Of a DNA stretch of 64,000 nucleotides, positions 15,575 to 23,401 are shown piece after piece. The notes beneath the pieces were generated by a model. That model did not search any database. It was given only the letters and a program-made list of their open reading frames with translations, and was not told the origin of the DNA. This DNA comes from UBA5796 sp040752455 (GTDB lineage: Bacteria > Chloroflexota > Anaerolineae > Anaerolineales > Villigracilaceae), in contig JBMOMN010000020.1 in the NCBI GenBank assembly GCA_049324115.1, positions 1 through 64,000 on the forward strand. Reading direction: 5' to 3'. The translations under genes and the position numbers were made by a program. Position 1 is the first letter of the stretch, and each line of letters begins with the position of its first letter.

Positions 15575-15904
15575 GTAGATCACGATTATTGTTCAGGAGT
15601 GCGGACTTCAGTCCGCACCGGCTTCAGTCCGCACCGGCTTCAGTCCGCATTGGTTTCGGTCCGCGCTGGCTTCAGTCCGCATTGGTTTCGGTCCGCACCG
15701 GCTTCAGTCCGCACCGGCTTCAGTCCGCATTGGCTTCAGTCCGCATTGGCTTCGTCCGCACCGGCTTCAGTCCGCACCGGCTTCAGTCCGCGCTGGCTTC
15801 AGCCCGCACAGTCCACACTGGCCGGTAAACTGTAGACTAAACTCTGCTTTGGCCGGTGGAATTGCAGGCTGAAGTCTGCGTTCCTGAAGCTCTGTGGTTT
15901 ACTG
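15575..15904. mobile_element. MITE-like element with an amplified internal arm (copy 2)
   Basis: This is the larger relative of the element at 8128-8332. Left end GTAGATCAC and right end GTGGTTTAC are degenerate terminal inverted repeats. GGAGTGCGGACTTCAGTCCGC opens it and GCAGGCTGAAGTCTGC closes it. The interior holds about 13-14 tandem copies of a 16-bp unit (CAGTCCGCACCGGCTT and variants), one shortened to 15 bp. It fills most of the 471-bp gap between tupA and the upstream regulator. ORFs read through it are artefacts. The remaining 15905-16018 shows nothing recognisable. Confidence 0.7.
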
Positions 15905-16018
15905 AAATTGGGTTCTTTGGGAATTCCGTGACGGACCGGCATGCCTGGCGGCGGGATGTAGGGCAAACTGGCAGCAACAAGGAAAATCCCAAAGCCCCTG
16001 AAATGGGAAGATCGAAGG

Positions 16019-16996
16019 TCAAGCGCACGAAATTTGCTCCCCGCTGTGGGAGGTGTTATAGCCGGTGAGCGCGCTCGTCTCCTGGCGGAAAGCGGCGGTC
16101 TGGATATGGTCGAGCAGGGGCAGGAGGTTCCCTTCCTGCTCGCGCGGCAGGACCAGGTCGTAGCGTTCGTCGAAGAGCGGGAGGAAGTCCAGGTTGTGCT
16201 GGCGGGCCGCGGCTTGCAGGCCGATGGCCGCATCCACCGCGCCTCGCGCCACCAGGGCAGCCGCCTCGCTGTGGGTCTTGACTTCCAACCCATAGCCGTT
16301 GACCTGTTCGGGCGGGATTCCCAGCCGCTTGAGTTCCCGGTCGAACCACAGCCGCGTCCCCGAACCGGGATTGCGGTTGACGAAGCGGACGTCCTCCCGC
16401 GCCAGGTCGGGAATGCCCCGGATGGCTTTGGGGTTGCCGTAATCCAGGATCAAGCCCTGGGTGCGGTGAGCCAGGGTGACGATTTCCATCTCGTGGTCGG
16501 GGAACAGGTGGCGGACGAAGGGAATGTTGTACTCACCGCTTTCGTCGAGCAGGTGCGCGCCGGAGACCTGGCATAATCCCTGGCGCAGGTTGACCAACCC
16601 GTCCAGCGAGCCGACCGGGAGGTTCAGCAGCGTCACGTGCCGGGACAACTGGCCTGCTGCCGTTTCGAGGGCCAGGTCGTGGCTGCCGGAAAAGACCATC
16701 ACGGGCCTGTCGGTTTTGGGCAGGATCACCTCTTGCAGCAGGAGGGCGCTGGCCCTGGCCCGGTAATACTTCTCGGTCACTTTGCCGACCAGGCGGGTTT
16801 CGGCCAGCTCGATCAGGTTGGCGGATTCGAGCGCCAGGACGTGGTGGCGCACCCATGCCGGTGACTGGCCGAGGGTCCGGGCCAGTTGCGTGAGCGTGGC
16901 GGGCGCGGCCATCAGCAGGCGCAGGATCTCCATCCGGCGGGGATCCGCCAGCAGCTTGATCTGGTCGAAGGCGTGGACAGGTTGGACTTTTTTCAT
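16019..16996 (-). CDS. HTH-PBP regulator, probably of tungstate/molybdate uptake
   Basis: A 325-aa one-component regulator. Residues 1-85 form an ArsR-like winged helix ('LADPRRMEILRLLMAAPATLTQLARTLGQSPAWVRHHV'). The rest is a periplasmic-binding-protein-like domain, with 'FSGSHDLALE' (about 102-111), 'VNRNPGSGTRLWFD' and 'HSEAAALVARGAVDAAIG', as in the PBP domain fused to molybdate-type regulators. It lies directly upstream of tupABC on the same strand, so it probably senses intracellular tungstate or molybdate and controls that operon. The ATG at 16996 is preferred over a TTG 6 bp earlier; no clear ribosome site is seen. A palindrome just upstream may be its own operator. Confidence 0.85.
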   Translation of the reverse strand: MKKVQPVHAFDQIKLLADPRRMEILRLLMAAPATLTQLARTLGQSPAWVRHHVLALESANLIELAETRLVGKVTEKYYRARASALLLQEVILPKTDRPVMVFSGSHDLALETAAGQLSRHVTLLNLPVGSLDGLVNLRQGLCQVSGAHLLDESGEYNIPFVRHLFPDHEMEIVTLAHRTQGLILDYGNPKAIRGIPDLAREDVRFVNRNPGSGTRLWFDRELKRLGIPPEQVNGYGLEVKTHSEAAALVARGAVDAAIGLQAAARQHNLDFLPLFDERYDLVLPREQEGNLLPLLDHIQTAAFRQETSALTGYNTSHSGEQISCA

Positions 16997-17001
16997 AATC
17001 A

Positions 17002-17019
17002 ATTAAGGAAAAACTTAAT
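17002..17019. promoter_or_regulatory. Candidate autoregulatory operator of the HTH-PBP regulator
   Basis: ATTAAG and CTTAAT with a 6-bp spacer lie immediately before the regulator start, where binding would block expression. The divergent sugar-transporter gene begins about 100 bp away. Confidence 0.4.
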
Positions 17020-17115
17020 CGCAAGTCTACTCGAAAAAAACGATTTGGTCAACGCCCGCCCGAAGCACCGGCTGTGTTAGAATCCGCAACTGTTCAGCCT
17101 GCCCCGGAGGAGACC

Positions 17116-18387
17116 TTGAAAACCCGCACAATCCTGATCGCGATCATCGCTTTTGCTTCGATTTTGACAGCCTGCCAGCCCGCCAATGGAGGCGGAATTT
17201 CCTTCATGGTCTTCGGCGATCCGGCCGAACTGGCCGCCTACCAGACCCTGGTGGCCGCCTTCGAGCAGGCCCATCCCGACCTCCCGGTGGAACTGATTCA
17301 CGTCCCCGGCCAGGCGGATTACCGCAACCGCCTCGCGGCCGACATGGTGGCGGGTACGCCCGCCGACGTGGTGCTGATCAATTACCGACGCTACGCGGCC
17401 TTCGCCCAGTCCGGGGCGCTCGAACCGCTGGGGCCTTACCTGGCGAAATCCAGCCTGATCCAGGAATCCGATTTTTACATTGAAGCGGTCGAGCCGTTCA
17501 AGTGGCTGGACGAGTTGATCTGCATCCCGCAGAACATCTCCAGCCTGGTGGTCTACTACAACAAAGACCTGTTCGACCAGGCGGGCTTGCCCTACCCCGC
17601 CGACGACTGGACCTGGGACGACTTCCTGGCTGCGGCCCGGTCCCTGACCCAGGACCTGGACCACGACGGCCGGACCGACCAGTTCGGGGTCGGGATCGAG
17701 GCCTCGCTCATCCGCCTGGCCCCGTTCGTCTGGCAGGCGGGCGGCGAAGTGGTGGATTACGACGCCAACCCCTCCACCCTGACCATCGACTCGACCAAGG
17801 CCATCCAGGCTGCCGAGTTCTTCTTCAGCCTGCAAACTGTCCACCACGTTGCGCCCGGCCTCGACGAGGAAACCGCCGAGGACAGCGAGAGCCGCTTCAT
17901 CAACGGGCGCACGGCCATGTTCTTCAACAGCCGCCGCGGGGTGCCGACCTACCGCGAATCCGCCGCCTTCGATTGGGACGTGGCCCCCCTGCCGCGCGGC
18001 GAGACCCGGGCCGGCATCCTGCACGCCGACGCTTATTGCCTGCCAGGCGCCTCGAAACACAAAGACGCCGCCTGGACTTTCATCGAATTTGCCAACTCGG
18101 TCGAGGGCCAGACCATCGTGGCGGCTTCCGGGCGCACCGTGCCTTCGCTCATCTCGGTCGCCAACTCGCCCGCCTTCCTCGACCCCTCGGCCAAACCGGC
18201 CAACAGCCGGGTCTTCCTCGATACCATTCCTTACATCCACGCCCTGCCGGTCCACTTCAACTGGATCGAGATCGAAGACATCGCCTCCGAGGAACTGTGG
18301 CGCGGCTTCTACGGCCAGACCGATCCCCTCGACGCCCTGCAAAGGGCCATCCAGCGCACGCGAGTTTACTTCACCGAAAATGAATAG
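17116..18387 (+). CDS. Sugar ABC transporter, substrate-binding lipoprotein
   Basis: A 423-aa family 1 extracellular solute-binding protein. The TTG start with GGAGGAG before it gives a clean lipoprotein signal (MKTRTILIAIIAFASILTAC), better than a start 42 bp upstream. 'ELIHVPGQADYRNRLAADMVAGTPADVVLIN' and 'ICIPQNISSLVVYYNKDLFDQAGLPYP' are typical of maltose- and oligosaccharide-binding proteins. Its stop overlaps the first permease gene. No ATPase follows, so the system probably shares an MsmK/MalK-type ATPase encoded elsewhere. The sugar is unknown. Confidence 0.9.
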   Translation: MKTRTILIAIIAFASILTACQPANGGGISFMVFGDPAELAAYQTLVAAFEQAHPDLPVELIHVPGQADYRNRLAADMVAGTPADVVLINYRRYAAFAQSGALEPLGPYLAKSSLIQESDFYIEAVEPFKWLDELICIPQNISSLVVYYNKDLFDQAGLPYPADDWTWDDFLAAARSLTQDLDHDGRTDQFGVGIEASLIRLAPFVWQAGGEVVDYDANPSTLTIDSTKAIQAAEFFFSLQTVHHVAPGLDEETAEDSESRFINGRTAMFFNSRRGVPTYRESAAFDWDVAPLPRGETRAGILHADAYCLPGASKHKDAAWTFIEFANSVEGQTIVAASGRTVPSLISVANSPAFLDPSAKPANSRVFLDTIPYIHALPVHFNWIEIEDIASEELWRGFYGQTDPLDALQRAIQRTRVYFTENE

Positions 18388-19261
18388 CCTGGCCCGCTCG
18401 CGCCGTCTCCAGCCCTACCTTTTCCTGACCCCCTACCTGCTGGGCGCGTTGCTGCTCGTGGCGCTCCCGGCGGGCGTTTCGTTCTTGATCGCCTTCACCC
18501 GTTACAGCGGCATGGGCCGCCCGGTTTTCGTCGGCTGGCAAAACTTCCAGTGGGTCAAAACCGACCTGCTTTTCTGGGTGGCCCTGATCAACTCCCTGCT
18601 TTACATCCTGATGGCCGTGCCGCTGCGGCTCCTCGGCGCGCTCGGCCTGGCCCTGCTCTACAGCCGCCCAACCAGGGCGACGGGACTGTACCGCGCCGCC
18701 GTTTATTTACCGACGGTCATCCCGGATACCGCCTACGCGCTGGTCTGGACCTGGATCCTGAACCCGTTTTACGGGCCGCTCAACCCGGCGCTCCGGACCC
18801 TGGGCCTGCCCGCCCCCTCCTGGCTTGCGGAATCGGCCTGGGCCTTACCGGCCATCGTCCTGGCCTCGCTCTTCCAGATCGGCGAGGGATTCGTCGTCCT
18901 GCTGGCGGGACTGCGCCACATCCCGCGTGAGACTTACGACGCGGCCCGCGTCGACGGGGCCAACCGCTGGCAGACCTTTACCGCCATCACCCTGCCGCTG
19001 CTATCCCCCTGGCTGATCCTGCTCAGCGTGCGGGACGTGGTGCTCTCGTTCCAGAGCACGTTCACGCCCGCATACATCATGACCCGGGGCGGGCCGTACT
19101 ACGCCACCTACTTCACCCCGCTGCACATCTATGAAACCGCCCTGGACGGGATGCACTTCGGCGAGGCCGCGGCGGTGATGCTGCTGGTTTTCATCGTCAC
19201 GATCCTGCTGGTGGTCCTGCTCTACAACCTGGCGGAAGGCTGGGGGTTCGATGAAGATTAG
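18380..19261 (+). CDS. Sugar ABC transporter permease, MalF-like
   Basis: A 293-aa inner-membrane permease with six predicted helices. The coupling motif 'RETYDAARVDGANRWQTFTAITLPLLSP' (near residues 180-207) is the EAA loop of carbohydrate permeases. The ATG overlaps the binding-protein stop by 8 bp, and its own stop overlaps the next permease by 11 bp, so the three genes are one operon. The long frame from 17849 is rejected because it reads through the binding protein. Confidence 0.9.
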   Translation: MNSLARSRRLQPYLFLTPYLLGALLLVALPAGVSFLIAFTRYSGMGRPVFVGWQNFQWVKTDLLFWVALINSLLYILMAVPLRLLGALGLALLYSRPTRATGLYRAAVYLPTVIPDTAYALVWTWILNPFYGPLNPALRTLGLPAPSWLAESAWALPAIVLASLFQIGEGFVVLLAGLRHIPRETYDAARVDGANRWQTFTAITLPLLSPWLILLSVRDVVLSFQSTFTPAYIMTRGGPYYATYFTPLHIYETALDGMHFGEAAAVMLLVFIVTILLVVLLYNLAEGWGFDED

Positions 19262-20054
19262 CCGCCTGCCCAAGACCCTGGCCTCGCTGGCCCTGACCGG
19301 CCTGTTCGTCCTGCCGTTGTTCTGGATGGTCTCGGCTTCCCTGCGCCAGCCCGGCCTGCCCCCGCCGCGCGGCATCGAATGGGTCCCCTCGCCGCTGGTC
19401 TTCTCCAACTACACCCGCATCTTCGATATTCTGCCCTTCGGGCGCTACGTGGTCAATTCGGCCATCACCAGCGGCATTGGCGTAGCCCTGACCCTCGTCA
19501 CCGCCTCGCTGGCCGGGTTCGGGATGTCGCTGCTGGGCAAGCGCGCCCGCCTGCGCCTGTTGCTGCTTTCGGCAGCCCTGCAAATGATCCCGGTCACGGC
19601 CCTGTGGCTGACGCGCTTCCTGCTCCTGGCCTGGATCGGGCAGACCAACTCCCGCCTGGCCTTGGTCGCGCCCGCCATAATGGGATCCAGCCCCCTCTTC
19701 ATCCTGCTCTTTTACTGGACCTTCCGCCGGGTGGACCCGGCTATCGTCGAATCCGCAAAACTCGACGGGGCCTCCCTCCTCCAAATCTGGTGGAAGATCG
19801 CCCTGCCCCTGGCCCGTCCGGCCCTGATGGCGGTCGGGATGCTGTCCTTCCTGTTCTACTGGAACGACTTCATCTCGCCGCTGCTTTACCTGCGTTCGCA
19901 GACGCTCTACACCCTGCCGGTCGGCCTGCTGCAACTGCAAGAAATGGACAGGACCAACTGGCCGCTGCTGATGGCTGCCTCGGTGGTGATGACCCTCCCG
20001 GCGGTGGGTGTTTTCGCCGCCTTGCAGCGGTCCCTGCTGTGGTGGGACGAGTAA
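19251..20054 (+). CDS. Sugar ABC transporter permease, MalG-like
   Basis: A 267-aa permease with six helices and the EAA loop 'DPAIVESAKLDGASLLQIWWKIALPLARPAL' (about 162-192). 'FLFYWNDFISPLLYL' near the end is typical of MalG-type subunits. It overlaps the preceding permease gene by 11 bp. It completes the heterodimeric channel for the sugar transporter; the ATPase gene is missing here. Confidence 0.9.
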   Translation: MKISRLPKTLASLALTGLFVLPLFWMVSASLRQPGLPPPRGIEWVPSPLVFSNYTRIFDILPFGRYVVNSAITSGIGVALTLVTASLAGFGMSLLGKRARLRLLLLSAALQMIPVTALWLTRFLLLAWIGQTNSRLALVAPAIMGSSPLFILLFYWTFRRVDPAIVESAKLDGASLLQIWWKIALPLARPALMAVGMLSFLFYWNDFISPLLYLRSQTLYTLPVGLLQLQEMDRTNWPLLMAASVVMTLPAVGVFAALQRSLLWWDE

Positions 20055-20062
20055 TTTTTGGT

Positions 20063-20091
20063 TTGACACGCCCCCACGCCTGTGATAAACT
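20063..20091 (+). promoter_or_regulatory. Promoter of the SAM riboswitch transcript
   Basis: A perfect -35 TTGACA (20063-20068) and a -10 TAAACT (20086-20091) are separated by 17 bp. The SAM-I aptamer begins about 20 nt downstream. Confidence 0.6.
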
Positions 20092-20109
20092 GCCGGGACA
20101 ATCGAAACT

Positions 20110-20282
20110 GTACTCATCCAGAGAGGCAGAGGGACCGGCCCTGTGAAGCCTCGGCAACCTGGCTAGCAATGAGCTGTCAGCAATCAGCCCCAAGCTGAAT
20201 GCTGATCGCTGAAAGCTAAAAAAGGTGCCAATTCCGGCAGTAGGGATACCCAAGCAGGTGTCCAGCACTGGAAGATGAGAGA
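20110..20282 (+). ncRNA. SAM-I (S-box) riboswitch with expanded P3 loop
   Basis: All core pieces are present in order: P1 left strand CTCATC (20113-20118), the AGAGAGGCAGAGGGAC segment, GGCCCTGTGAAGCC, CGGCAACC, then GGTGCCAATTCC, and the P1 right strand GGAAGATGAG (ending 20279). These are the most conserved S-box blocks and bind S-adenosylmethionine. The loop of P3, between GGCAACC and GGTGCC, is about 60 nt and contains an AGCTGTCAGC/GCTGAAAGCT repeat, much longer than usual. SAM-I normally controls methionine or SAM genes, but the next genes are HicB-like and DinB-like; metH lies about 4 kb further on. An expression platform terminator is not obvious. Confidence 0.9.
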
Positions 20283-20331
20283 GGATATCCTGTTCCCATC
20301 GCCTCTCGTTTTCCGGGAGGAGTTTTGTTTT

Positions 20332-20535
20332 ATGGCCGAAAACCCATTCTTGTTCCCGGTGAGCAACGCATACCATATCATAATGGTGCCGCAACCTGAT
20401 GGCACTTTTATGGCTTATTTTGCTGAAGCGCCAACGTCTTTTGCTTACGGCGAGACGAAGGGTAAAGCATTTGCAGAATTACTGCGCCTGGGTCAGTTCT
20501 CTGGCTCGGATGATAGTGAAAGCGAGGCCCGATGA
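20332..20535 (+). CDS. HicB-like small protein
   Basis: A 67-aa protein. 'YHIIMVPQPDGTFMAYFAEAPTSFAYGETKGKAFAELLRLG' resembles the partial RNase-H-like fold of HicB antitoxins, though no HicA toxin and no C-terminal DNA-binding helix are present. GGGAGGAG precedes the ATG. The gene is the first after the SAM riboswitch, and its stop overlaps the next gene's ATG (ATGA). Function is uncertain. Confidence 0.55.
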   Translation: MAENPFLFPVSNAYHIIMVPQPDGTFMAYFAEAPTSFAYGETKGKAFAELLRLGQFSGSDDSESEAR

Positions 20536-21008
20536 AAGAATGGATCAAGACTTATGTCGAATACCATCTCGCCACGACCCGCCGCGTCTGGGAGTCGATA
20601 GACCAGATCACCGAAGGGCAATTTTTACAGGATAACGCCTACTCCCGCGGCTCGATCCGCAACCTGATGGTGCATCTGGCCTCGACCGACCGCCGCTGGC
20701 TCACAGGCTTGAAAAACCAGCCCGATGTCGGTCACTTGAAATTCGAAGATTATCCGACACGTGATGCCGCGCGTGACTTATTCGAGGCAACCGCCAAGGA
20801 TTTTTCAGATTACATGGAGACGGTGACGGAAGACGAGCTAAACCGGAAACCCCCTGAATTCACTCACCCGCGCTGGGCGGTGCTTTTGCATCTTGTGAAC
20901 CATGCGACCGACCACCGCGCCACCGTGTTACAGAAACTTACCGAGCTCGGCGCGCCCACTTTCGACCAGGATTTCATCATCTGGCTGTGGAGCCGGAAAG
21001 GAAACTGA
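20532..21008 (+). CDS. DinB family protein
   Basis: A 158-aa four-helix-bundle protein of the DinB superfamily (DUF664-like). Metal-ligand candidates are the His in 'RNLMVHLASTDRRW' and the two in 'LLHLVNHATDHRATVLQKL' near residue 120. The superfamily includes bacillithiol or mycothiol S-transferases. It overlaps the preceding gene by 4 bp and is followed 3 bp later by a paralogue, so the three are a single transcription unit downstream of the SAM riboswitch. Confidence 0.85.
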   Translation: MKEWIKTYVEYHLATTRRVWESIDQITEGQFLQDNAYSRGSIRNLMVHLASTDRRWLTGLKNQPDVGHLKFEDYPTRDAARDLFEATAKDFSDYMETVTEDELNRKPPEFTHPRWAVLLHLVNHATDHRATVLQKLTELGAPTFDQDFIIWLWSRKGN

Positions 21009-21011
21009 GCC

Positions 21012-21512
21012 ATGAGACCGAACGAGATCCGCACCTTGTACGAATATAGCTACTGGGCCTTCGAAAAAGTCTGGGATTGCGTGATGCAGTTGAGCGACGA
21101 ACAGTTCGTCCAGGAACTCGGCTATTCCAAAGGTTCCATCCGCCACCAGGTGGTCCACATGATGAGCGCCACCCAGCGCTGGATCATCCGACTGAAAGGC
21201 GAGCCGCTGCCGCCGCACCTGGAATTCGAGGAGTTCGACACCCAGGCCGCGGCCAAATCCAAATGGGACGCGCTGCGCGCCGAGGCCCTGGCCTACGTCC
21301 ACACCTTGAGCGAATCCGACCTGGACGGCGTTATCCGCTGGGAATTGCCCGCCCGTGAGCTGGCTGCCGGGAACGCCCGCTGGGAGATCCTGCTCCACGC
21401 CGCCAACCACGCCACCGACCACCGCGCCCAGGTCCTGGCGATGCTCAACCAGCACTTCGGCATCGAGACCCCCGAACAGGATCTGCTTTTCTACCTGCTG
21501 GAAGCGAAATAA
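21012..21512 (+). CDS. DinB family protein, paralogue
   Basis: A 166-aa relative of the preceding gene, with matching ligand segments 'IRHQVVHMMSATQRW' and 'LLHAANHATDHRAQVLAMLNQ', and the same C-terminal 'DLLFYLLE'. It begins 3 bp after the upstream stop. The tandem arrangement suggests a gene duplication. Substrate unknown. Confidence 0.87.
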   Translation: MRPNEIRTLYEYSYWAFEKVWDCVMQLSDEQFVQELGYSKGSIRHQVVHMMSATQRWIIRLKGEPLPPHLEFEEFDTQAAAKSKWDALRAEALAYVHTLSESDLDGVIRWELPARELAAGNARWEILLHAANHATDHRAQVLAMLNQHFGIETPEQDLLFYLLEAK

Positions 21513-21513
21513 T

Positions 21514-21612
21514 GTGACCCCCTGTCCCGAATGCGACGCAATGATCTTCGATCGGTACCTTTTCACCTGCTGTCGGCCCGGTTTTGGACAACTTCACTTG
21601 ATGATAAAATGA
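21514..21612 (+). pseudogene. 5' fragment resembling DUF5946
   Basis: A GTG immediately after the DinB stop opens a 32-aa frame, MTPCPECDA..., whose DNA TGTCCCGAATGCGACGCA nearly matches the start of the intact DUF5946 gene at 22263 (TGTCCCGAATGCGGCGCA), also a GTG start. The zinc-ribbon-like CPEC is kept and similarity then stops. It looks like a truncated paralogue left beside the TA pair. Confidence 0.5.
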
Positions 21613-21626
21613 ACCCGAGGTGACCT

Positions 21627-21857
21627 ATGGAACGGATTATTGTCAACCCGCAGATCCATTTCGGCAAGCCTGTCATCAATGGTACGCGTATTACTGTCCA
21701 AAACGTGCTGGAACTGCTCAATGACGGCTTGACCTTCGACCAGATTATCCAAGATTATTATCCTGATCTGAAAAAGGATGATATCCGCGCCTGCCTGCAA
21801 TATGCCATTGCCCTGGTCGCATCGGAAGACATTCATATCTCTTCAGTAGCTGCATGA
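21627..21857 (+). CDS. DUF433 antitoxin
   Basis: A 76-aa protein with the DUF433 pattern 'GKPVINGTRITVQNVLELLNDGLTFDQIIQDYYPDLKKDDIRACLQYA', a winged-helix-like antitoxin (VapB45-like). GAGGTGACC lies before the ATG. Its last codons overlap the toxin gene in an ATGA junction. It should neutralise the neighbouring PIN-like toxin and repress the operon. Confidence 0.88.
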   Translation: MERIIVNPQIHFGKPVINGTRITVQNVLELLNDGLTFDQIIQDYYPDLKKDDIRACLQYAIALVASEDIHISSVAA

Positions 21858-22210
21858 AGCTCCTACTCGATCAGGACGTGTACGCAGTGACCGAAAGATT
21901 CCTGCGAGAGCAGGGACACGACGTGGCCACAGCCTCGCAACTGGGTCTGTCACGCGCCAAAGATGCGGAACTCCTGAAAATTGCCAATGAACAAGGTCGG
22001 ATTTTCGTCACCCGTGACAGGGATTATGGAAATCTGGTTTTCATTCAAGGCGTTGGCAGTGGCGTACTGTACTTGCGCCTGTTGCCGTCAACAATGAAAG
22101 AGATCCATGCTGAGTTGGTGAAAGTATTGGAAACTTATAGCGAAACGGAACTGGCAAAATCGTTTGTGGTGATCGAGAAAAATCGCCACCGCATCCGAAA
22201 GATAGAGTAA
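21854..22210 (+). CDS. DUF5615 PIN-like toxin
   Basis: A 118-aa PIN-like protein. 'KLLLDQDVY' supplies the N-terminal acidic residues (Asp6, Asp8), 'AKDAELLKIANEQGRIFVTRDRDYG' the central Asp cluster, and 'VLYLRL' the family strand. It is the expected partner of DUF433 and probably cleaves RNA. A terminator follows, so the pair is an independent cassette inserted between the DinB genes and DUF5946. Confidence 0.88.
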   Translation: MKLLLDQDVYAVTERFLREQGHDVATASQLGLSRAKDAELLKIANEQGRIFVTRDRDYGNLVFIQGVGSGVLYLRLLPSTMKEIHAELVKVLETYSETELAKSFVVIEKNRHRIRKIE

Positions 22211-22216
22211 AAGCCA

Positions 22217-22250
22217 AACCCGTTTTCGAATGAAGACGGGTTCGTTTTTT
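22217..22250 (+). terminator. Rho-independent terminator of the DUF433/DUF5615 pair
   Basis: AACCCGTTTTC pairs with GAAGACGGGTT across a 4-nt loop and is followed by CGTTTTTT. Confidence 0.8.
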
Positions 22251-22262
22251 AGAGTGAAGATC

Positions 22263-22697
22263 GTGACACAGAATAATTGTCCCGAATGCGGCGCAGCGGA
22301 CTCCGCCTGCGAGACCCGTTTCCACGAGTGCCTCGCGCTCGAATTCAGCGACGCGGCTTACGGCGCCGTCCATCATCTAACGGTTGCGGCCTACATGCTC
22401 CAGCATTCCAGCCAACTGACCCGCGACGGCTGGCTGTATGAGCGTAATTTATTGCGAGAGTTCCTCGTCGAAAACAAGCCGCCCGCCCTCGTCCGCCAGC
22501 AAAACCGGGACGCGGTGGACAGCGGCAAACGGTCCTTCAAGATCAAGTCGAAAGACGGCAAACCGATTGTCAGCAAAACGACCTGGGCGAAAACGATCCT
22601 GGACATTCGGATGGAGAATGCCGAGGACTACTGCGAAGATGTGACCGCCTGGGCGAGGTCCGTGCTGGAAGATGCGGAGACGATTGTAATACTCTGA
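22263..22697 (+). CDS. DUF5946 family protein
   Basis: A 144-aa protein. It begins with a CPECG zinc-knuckle motif and a second Cys pair 'CETRFHEC', followed by 'SDAAYGAVHHLTVAAYMLQHSSQL', the conserved core of DUF5946. The GTG start is chosen because it gives the knuckle at residues 6-10 and is matched by a 5' fragment elsewhere. Its 3' end (EDAETIVIL) is duplicated at 23402. Function is unknown. Confidence 0.8.
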   Translation: MTQNNCPECGAADSACETRFHECLALEFSDAAYGAVHHLTVAAYMLQHSSQLTRDGWLYERNLLREFLVENKPPALVRQQNRDAVDSGKRSFKIKSKDGKPIVSKTTWAKTILDIRMENAEDYCEDVTAWARSVLEDAETIVIL

Positions 22698-22709
22698 GTG
22701 AGCGGGGCT
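22668..22709 (+). repeat. Direct repeat, left copy (DUF5946 3' end)
   Basis: These 42 bp, covering the last codons of DUF5946 and the start of the palindromic repeat, recur at 23402-23443 with 39 of 42 identities. The two copies bracket the Y1 transposase. Confidence 0.75.
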
Positions 22710-22824
22710 GACCCACAGGGCGCTACGCAGAGCCGCCTGCTCAGTCCATGAAAGCCCTGCGGGCTGGCAAGCGAGTCCGTTTGAGCGGACTTCCACGCCC
22801 TGAGGCAGGGCTTTAGCCCGACGA
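22701..22824. repeat. REP-like palindrome, second family (copy 1)
   Basis: Contains AAGCCCTGCGGGCTGGCAAG, the palindrome GTCCGTTTGAGCGGAC and CCCTGAGGCAGGGCTTTAGC. Copies at 23277-23400 and 23436-23560 share these blocks. Copy 1 lies left of the Y1 transposase. Confidence 0.75.
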
Positions 22825-22861
22825 ATCACATGGTGAAGATAAGTTTCTGGAGAAAAACCTC

Positions 22862-23272
22862 ATGACCTACTGGAGACTCCACTATCACATCATCTGGTCT
22901 ACCGAAAACCGTGAAGCCAGTATCACGCCCGAACGTGAAAAAATGCTCTACGGCGTCATATACAACAAGGCTAAAGAATTGGGTGTAAAAGTCCACGCGG
23001 CGGGGAACGCAGAAGATCACGTTCACATCGTCGCCTCCATTCCACCTAAACTTGCTGTGGCAGAATGTGTCCGTCACTTCAAAGGAGCAAGCGCCTATGC
23101 CATCAACCACATGGACGGCAGTGATGGTCAATTCAAGTGGCAAGGCGGTTATGGTGTTTTATCCATCGGCGAGAGATCATTGGAAACAGTTATGGAGTAT
23201 GCCGCGAGGCAAAAAGAACACCATCGCGAAAACAAACTGGTTGCGGTTTATGAGAAAATTGATGAAGACTGA
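22862..23272 (+). CDS. tnpA: Y1 (IS200/IS605 TnpA-like) transposase
   Basis: A 136-aa HUH single-strand transposase. The metal-binding HUH motif is 'DHVHIV' (His53, His55) and the nucleophilic tyrosine is Tyr113 in 'MEYAARQ'. 'YHIIWSTENREASITPE' is the typical N-terminus. Length matches IS200-type TnpA. It is flanked by three copies of a palindromic repeat and by 42-bp direct repeats, so it may act as a REP-associated enzyme. It seems intact. Confidence 0.9.
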   Translation: MTYWRLHYHIIWSTENREASITPEREKMLYGVIYNKAKELGVKVHAAGNAEDHVHIVASIPPKLAVAECVRHFKGASAYAINHMDGSDGQFKWQGGYGVLSIGERSLETVMEYAARQKEHHRENKLVAVYEKIDED

Positions 23273-23276
23273 GAGA

Positions 23277-23400
23277 ACTAAAGCCACCTGCTCAATCCAT
23301 GGAAGCCCTGCGGGCTGACAAGCGAGTCCGCTTGAGCGGACTTCCACGCACTGAGGCGGGGATTTATCCCGCCGAACCTCGCTCGGGCGAGGCCCGCGTT
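23277..23400. repeat. REP-like palindrome, second family (copy 2)
   Basis: Starts right after the transposase stop. Shares CTCAATCCATGGAAGCCCTG and GTCCGCTTGAGCGGAC with copy 3. Confidence 0.75.
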
Positions 23401-23401
23401 T

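Noticed and set aside
15565..15835. Repetitive ORFs across the second array
   Set aside because: Same reason: two frames are open only because the repeat unit lacks stops.
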